Source: Burkholderiales bacterium (GTDB lineage Bacteria; Pseudomonadota; Gammaproteobacteria; Burkholderiales; Casimicrobiaceae). Taken from it: a stretch of DNA of 36,120 nt. Below are positions 32,755 through 36,120 of the stretch, piece by piece. Position 1 is the stretch's first letter; every line of letters starts with the position of its first letter. The position numbers were made by a program, and so were the translations under genes. The notes beneath the pieces are model-generated. The model ran no database searches. It was not told where the DNA came from and saw only the letters and a list, made by a program, of their open reading frames with translations. The DNA lies in the NCBI GenBank assembly GCA_025352105.1, contig JANXUB010000154.1:1-36120 (forward strand), in the 5' to 3' direction.

Positions 32755-34902
32755 TTAAGGCCGCAAGACCTCGCTGGCGTCGGCCTGCTGCACCAAAAGA
32801 TCGGCATCTCCTTGGAGTAGAAAGCCCTGCGCCACCGCCTTCGTCGCGGCTGATTTGACGGCAGCTACGTAGCCCGTATGGTCACGATAGCGCTCGACCA
32901 GCGAAAGGCGCGTATCGCCGTTTGCGTCTCGCAGAGCTTTGGTCTTTGCAAACGGAATCATGCCGCCCACATAATTACAAATCTGCCCTTCGTGGAACGG
33001 ACGCGCGCCGCCCGCTGTGATGTTCCAGCCGAGATACGTGCCAAGCGGCGCGTCGTGCAGCACGACAGGCACACCGCCGACCTCGTTGCCATCTGCGTTT
33101 ACGCGCGGCACTTTCATGTTGATGACTTGCTTGATCGGTGGCGGCAGTTTGGTTGGCACGCCAGAGCCATCGTTCGCGTTGAAATCCGGACCCCAGTCGT
33201 AATCGAACGTGGGCATGATGAAGTTTGTTGGCACTGCCAACGGCAAGCCGGGAATCGATGGGAACCCCATCGCCGCTTTCGTCGCGTCAACCAGCTCGCC
33301 CTTGTCCAGTCGCGGCCAAACGCTCGGCGGTGGCGCCACGCCCTTCATCACCCAGTTGCGGAAGTGCTGCCGTAAGGCATTGACTGTGTGGATGTGCGGC
33401 ATCACATTGGGCGCGAGGACACCGGTTCCGAAGTTATTGCCGGGGCAGTTGGGCGGCGGAAGGGTTTTGCCTGTGAGGCTCGCGTTGAACATCGTGTTCG
33501 GCGTCGGCACGATATAGCCACCGTGATTGCTGCTCGCGATGTAGTAGCGGCGCACATTGTCCGGCAGCGGGATGTCGGCCTTGCCATCGGTGCCGATCCA
33601 CTGCGGCGTGAGCTTCAGCGCCCACACTTCCGCCGAGCCGAAATGCTCGATGATTTTCGGGCAGGTTTTCGTCGCCGTGCAACGATCAAGAATGCCGCGC
33701 TCCGGCAATTTGCGCACTGTGTCCGGCCACGGCACCCACCACTGCGGCCCTTCACTGCCCGCCTGATAAAGCTCCAGCACGCCGTCCGGTTGCGCCCAGC
33801 GGAAGTTAAGTGCGATGCGTCGACCCGCGATGATCGGCCATGCGCCGTCGTGCACCTGCTTGCCCGATTCGTCTTGATTGAAGCCAAGGTGAATGAAGCC
33901 ACGCAGGAAGTTACCGGACTGTGAATTGCCGCGTGAGATGACGTGCTTGATCTTGCCTGCGAGTGGGTTGGCCGTGCCGAAATCATCCTTTGCTTCATTC
34001 TTGAAAAAAGCGGCCACATCACGGAAAGCCGCGAAGCCAACGCCGAGAACCGGTGGGTTCTCAGCCGCGAATACGACTTGGTAAAGAAGCTTCGGATTGA
34101 AGCCAGATTTCAGACAAATTTGCGTCGCGTCGGGTGTGCCGGGGAAGGGATTTTTCATATCGCATTTCGCCCAAGCCCAATCGCTTGATGCGATGACAGA
34201 ATCAATCGTGACTTTGCCGTCGACTGTCTCGTGTTTGACGGCGGTAAGCGATGATTTCCTGGTGTCGAGATCGTATGGTTTATGCGGCACCGGGCTCGTC
34301 TGGACGAGTATTGGCTGTGATTCAGGCCCGCTCCGATTGACGATCCGCCCCAACACTTCACCACGCACCGGTGTGCCGTCCGCATTCCGTGCAATCGGCA
34401 CGATCACGAAATCCTGACCCGCCTGCGAATGCGCCGTCTGTCCTGCGTTGTCGCCCTGCCAGCCGCTGCTGAGGCCAACGTCGCCCACATTGCGCTCGGC
34501 GGGAACAATGGTCACGCGCCCGCCACGATTGGGCACGTCGTGCCACATAAGCCCGCTCATCTTCGATGGATCAGACGGCATCACAAGCTGGAACGTCGCG
34601 ACGTATTCCACTTTACCCGCCGCGTTTTTTGGGGCGAGTTGAATGTCCTGAATGATCGTGTTCAACGGATTAGCTGGATCGAGCTCGCCGTACGCTCGCC
34701 CGCTGATGCGCTTGATCGCGCCTGCGTCGCCCGTGCCTGCGAGTGTGGTGTCCGGATCAAGCGTTGACTCGATGACGATTTTGCTGATGCGCGCGTCGGT
34801 CGTTGCAAGCAGGATGCCTGCGGTCAGCGCGATTGCGCTGGTCCGCAGGAGGGTTGTGTATCCATGAGAAATAGTGGCGGATGGCATGTGCGGCAGGTTC
34901 AC
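32755..34902 (-). CDS. Large exported alpha/beta-hydrolase-domain protein
   Basis: This 715-residue protein has an N-terminal hydrophobic segment (about 17-34) that is probably a signal peptide. The body resembles the long alpha/beta hydrolase domain proteins (about 600-700 residues) with a nucleophile elbow GNSQSG (Ser327), then FLRGFIHLGFNQDE. A conserved block QWWVPWPDTVR is also present, as are several Cys pairs that could form disulfides outside the cytoplasm. An acid and a His of the triad are likely (for example in SSNHGG), but I cannot assign them firmly. The substrate is unknown; an esterase role is inferred. Starts at 34902 or 34887 are both possible. It is a single gene. Confidence 0.75.
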   Translation of the reverse strand: MNLPHMPSATISHGYTTLLRTSAIALTAGILLATTDARISKIVIESTLDPDTTLAGTGDAGAIKRISGRAYGELDPANPLNTIIQDIQLAPKNAAGKVEYVATFQLVMPSDPSKMSGLMWHDVPNRGGRVTIVPAERNVGDVGLSSGWQGDNAGQTAHSQAGQDFVIVPIARNADGTPVRGEVLGRIVNRSGPESQPILVQTSPVPHKPYDLDTRKSSLTAVKHETVDGKVTIDSVIASSDWAWAKCDMKNPFPGTPDATQICLKSGFNPKLLYQVVFAAENPPVLGVGFAAFRDVAAFFKNEAKDDFGTANPLAGKIKHVISRGNSQSGNFLRGFIHLGFNQDESGKQVHDGAWPIIAGRRIALNFRWAQPDGVLELYQAGSEGPQWWVPWPDTVRKLPERGILDRCTATKTCPKIIEHFGSAEVWALKLTPQWIGTDGKADIPLPDNVRRYYIASSNHGGYIVPTPNTMFNASLTGKTLPPPNCPGNNFGTGVLAPNVMPHIHTVNALRQHFRNWVMKGVAPPPSVWPRLDKGELVDATKAAMGFPSIPGLPLAVPTNFIMPTFDYDWGPDFNANDGSGVPTKLPPPIKQVINMKVPRVNADGNEVGGVPVVLHDAPLGTYLGWNITAGGARPFHEGQICNYVGGMIPFAKTKALRDANGDTRLSLVERYRDHTGYVAAVKSAATKAVAQGFLLQGDADLLVQQADASEVLRP

Positions 34903-34972
34903 AAACGTGTACGAACCAGCATCCTAACCGTTGCTGCAACGCAGCAGCACCCGTAGGTTTCACCGCGCGGCT

Positions 34973-34999
34973 GGGCGGCCATGGCCGCTATGGCCGCCC
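34973..34999 (-). terminator. G/C-rich hairpin after livF
   Basis: GGGCGGCCAT (34973-34982) and ATGGCCGCCC (34990-34999) are perfect 10-base inverted repeats with a 7-base loop. The hairpin lies 7 bases beyond the livF stop on the minus strand. There is no T-tract, so it would be a weak or Rho-assisted terminator or an mRNA-end stabiliser. Confidence 0.5.
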
Positions 35000-35005
35000 C
35001 GAAGA

Positions 35006-35719
35006 TCAACCGCCGAGGTACGCCGCCTTTACGCGCGGATCGGCCAGCAACGTCTTCGCATCCCCAGTCAGCGTAATTTCCCCAGACTCCAGCACGTAAC
35101 CGCGATTGGCGTGCTCCAGCGCGAGCTGGGCGTTCTGCTCGATGAGCAAAATCGTGGTGCCACGTTTGGCAATCATCCGAATGATTTCGAAGATCTTTTC
35201 CACCATCAGCGGAGCCAGGCCCATCGACGGCTCGTCGAGCATCAAGAGCTTCGGCTGCGCGAGCATGGCGCGACCAATAGCGAGCATCTGTTGTTCACCA
35301 CCCGACAGCGTGCCTGCCATTTGCAGCGTGCGTTCTTTAAGGCGCGGAATCATTTGATAAATCTCGTCGACCTCACGCAGGATTTGCGCTTTGTCGTTAC
35401 GTGCATACGCGCCCATGAGCAGGTTTTCGTGCACGTTCAAGCGCGCAAATACGCCGCGCCCTTCCGGACAGAGCGCAATGCCCAGACCCACCAGCGCATG
35501 CGAGGGTACGCCAGTGATGTCGCGGCCCGAGTAAGTGACCTTGCCGCTTGCGGGCTTGATCAGTCCGGACAGCGCGCGCAACGTGCTTGATTTGCCGGCA
35601 CCATTGGCGCCGATCAGCGTAACGAGTTCGCCTTCGTTAACGTGAAAATCGATGCCCTTGATCGCCTTGATGCCGCCGTAAGCGACATGCAGTTTTTTAA
35701 CGTCGAGCATCGCGGTCAT
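35006..35719 (-). CDS. livF: Branched-chain amino acid-type ABC transporter ATPase LivF
   Basis: This 237-residue ABC ATPase has a Walker A GANGAGKSST, Q-loop region, signature LSGGEQQMLAIGRAML, Walker B LLMLDEPSMGLAP and switch region LLIEQN. Length and the LivF-type ending (LLADPRVKAAYLGG) fit the family. It powers uptake of branched-chain amino acids or related amides and carboxylates with LivG, LivH, LivM and a binding protein. The start overlaps the livG stop (ATGA), so the two are coupled. A second ATG three codons later is possible. It is the last gene of the transporter operon. Confidence 0.94.
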   Translation of the reverse strand: MTAMLDVKKLHVAYGGIKAIKGIDFHVNEGELVTLIGANGAGKSSTLRALSGLIKPASGKVTYSGRDITGVPSHALVGLGIALCPEGRGVFARLNVHENLLMGAYARNDKAQILREVDEIYQMIPRLKERTLQMAGTLSGGEQQMLAIGRAMLAQPKLLMLDEPSMGLAPLMVEKIFEIIRMIAKRGTTILLIEQNAQLALEHANRGYVLESGEITLTGDAKTLLADPRVKAAYLGG

Positions 35720-36120
35720 ACGTGTTCTCCCATTTCGACATGCGCGCCGCCAAGATAGGCCTTGATCACGGCCGGATCTTTTTGAATTTGCGACGGGTTA
35801 CCGTCGGCAATTTTTTTGCCGTAGTCCAGCACCACGATGTGCTGGCATACGTTCATCACCAGACGCATGTCGTGCTCGATCAGCATCACGGTCGTGCCGT
35901 CATTTGCGATGCGTTCAATCAATGCTCTGAGCGTCACCGTTTCGGTGGCATTCATACCTGCTGCAGGCTCGTCGAGCGCGATCATTTTTGGATCAGTGGC
36001 GAGTGCGCGCGCGATTTCTAATCGACGCTGCTCGCCATAAGCAAGCGTGCGGCTCTTATCATTCGCACGTTTTGAAAGGCCGATGTATTCGAGCAATTCG
36101 TGTGCGCGCTGCCTGATTTC
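35716..36120 (-). CDS. livG: Branched-chain amino acid-type ABC transporter ATPase LivG (partial)
   Basis: Only the C-terminal 134 residues are in the window; the gene continues past the right edge. The visible part has the signature LAYGEQRRLEIARAL, Walker B MIALDEPAAGMNATET, the switch LIEHDMRLVM and the LivG-type C-terminus (GNPSQIQKDPAVIKAYLGG). The Walker A motif lies outside the window. A frame beginning at the TTG at 36096 is internal, not a true start. It overlaps livF by 4 bases. Confidence 0.93.
   Translation of the reverse strand, partial: EIRQRAHELLEYIGLSKRANDKSRTLAYGEQRRLEIARALATDPKMIALDEPAAGMNATETVTLRALIERIANDGTTVMLIEHDMRLVMNVCQHIVVLDYGKKIADGNPSQIQKDPAVIKAYLGGAHVEMGEHV

Overview
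The window looks like chromosome from a betaproteobacterium, most likely of the order Burkholderiales. This is an inference from gene content: a PhoB-PhoR pair, an intracellular PHB depolymerase (PhaZ), a Bug-type solute-binding protein, an Lrp/HPPD pair, a LivFG ABC transporter end, a DusC-type dihydrouridine synthase and a copper cluster (TolC-family protein, multicopper oxidase, CusF-like protein). Base composition is high in G+C throughout, except around 2.4-5.0 kb, where it looks lower by eye. I could not run searches, so family calls rest on motifs read directly.

Layout. 1-333 is an intergenic region packed with repeats. 334-2405 (minus) is phoB-phoR. 2773-4991 (plus) is a small accessory island: a PIN toxin, a ribbon-helix-helix antitoxin and an unrecognised 488-residue protein with a PD-(D/E)XK-like nuclease core. 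5125-7393 (minus) holds a thioredoxin-fold protein, an S4/pseudouridine-synthase-like protein lacking its catalytic Asp, and dusC. A tRNA-Gly(CCC) with a terminator follows at 7475-7569. 7608-12175 has a Tat-exported amidase, a cupin, a GST with a Lys/Ala-rich leader, and phaZ. 12192-15111 (minus) has a lipoprotein and a PAS-PAS-GGDEF-EAL gene broken by a one-base frameshift.

15392-23692 is the most striking block. A LysR regulator diverges from an eight-gene, tightly packed operon: Fe-S subunit, two cytochrome-b-like membrane anchors, a Bug binding protein, class I fumarase/tartrate dehydratase alpha and beta, a succinate dehydrogenase/fumarate reductase-type flavoprotein, and a ThDP-dependent enzyme. 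The flavoprotein keeps the dicarboxylate active-site motifs but has Cys where the family normally carries the His that binds FAD covalently. The set suggests a dedicated dicarboxylate redox/hydration pathway separate from the TCA-cycle enzymes; the substrate is unknown.

23697-25408 is a divergent Lrp regulator and 4-hydroxyphenylpyruvate dioxygenase with a 7-8-7 dyad between them. 25592-29814 is a periplasmic copper-handling cluster. 29927-32609 has a family 9 glycosyltransferase, then an ArsR-like regulator co-transcribed with a DMT/EamA exporter. 32755-34902 is a large alpha/beta hydrolase, and 35006-36120 is livF plus the C-terminal part of livG, cut by the window edge. A family of about 116-123 bp imperfectly palindromic intergenic repeats (four copies plus one remnant) is scattered across the window and is, with the operon, the main candidate for something undescribed.
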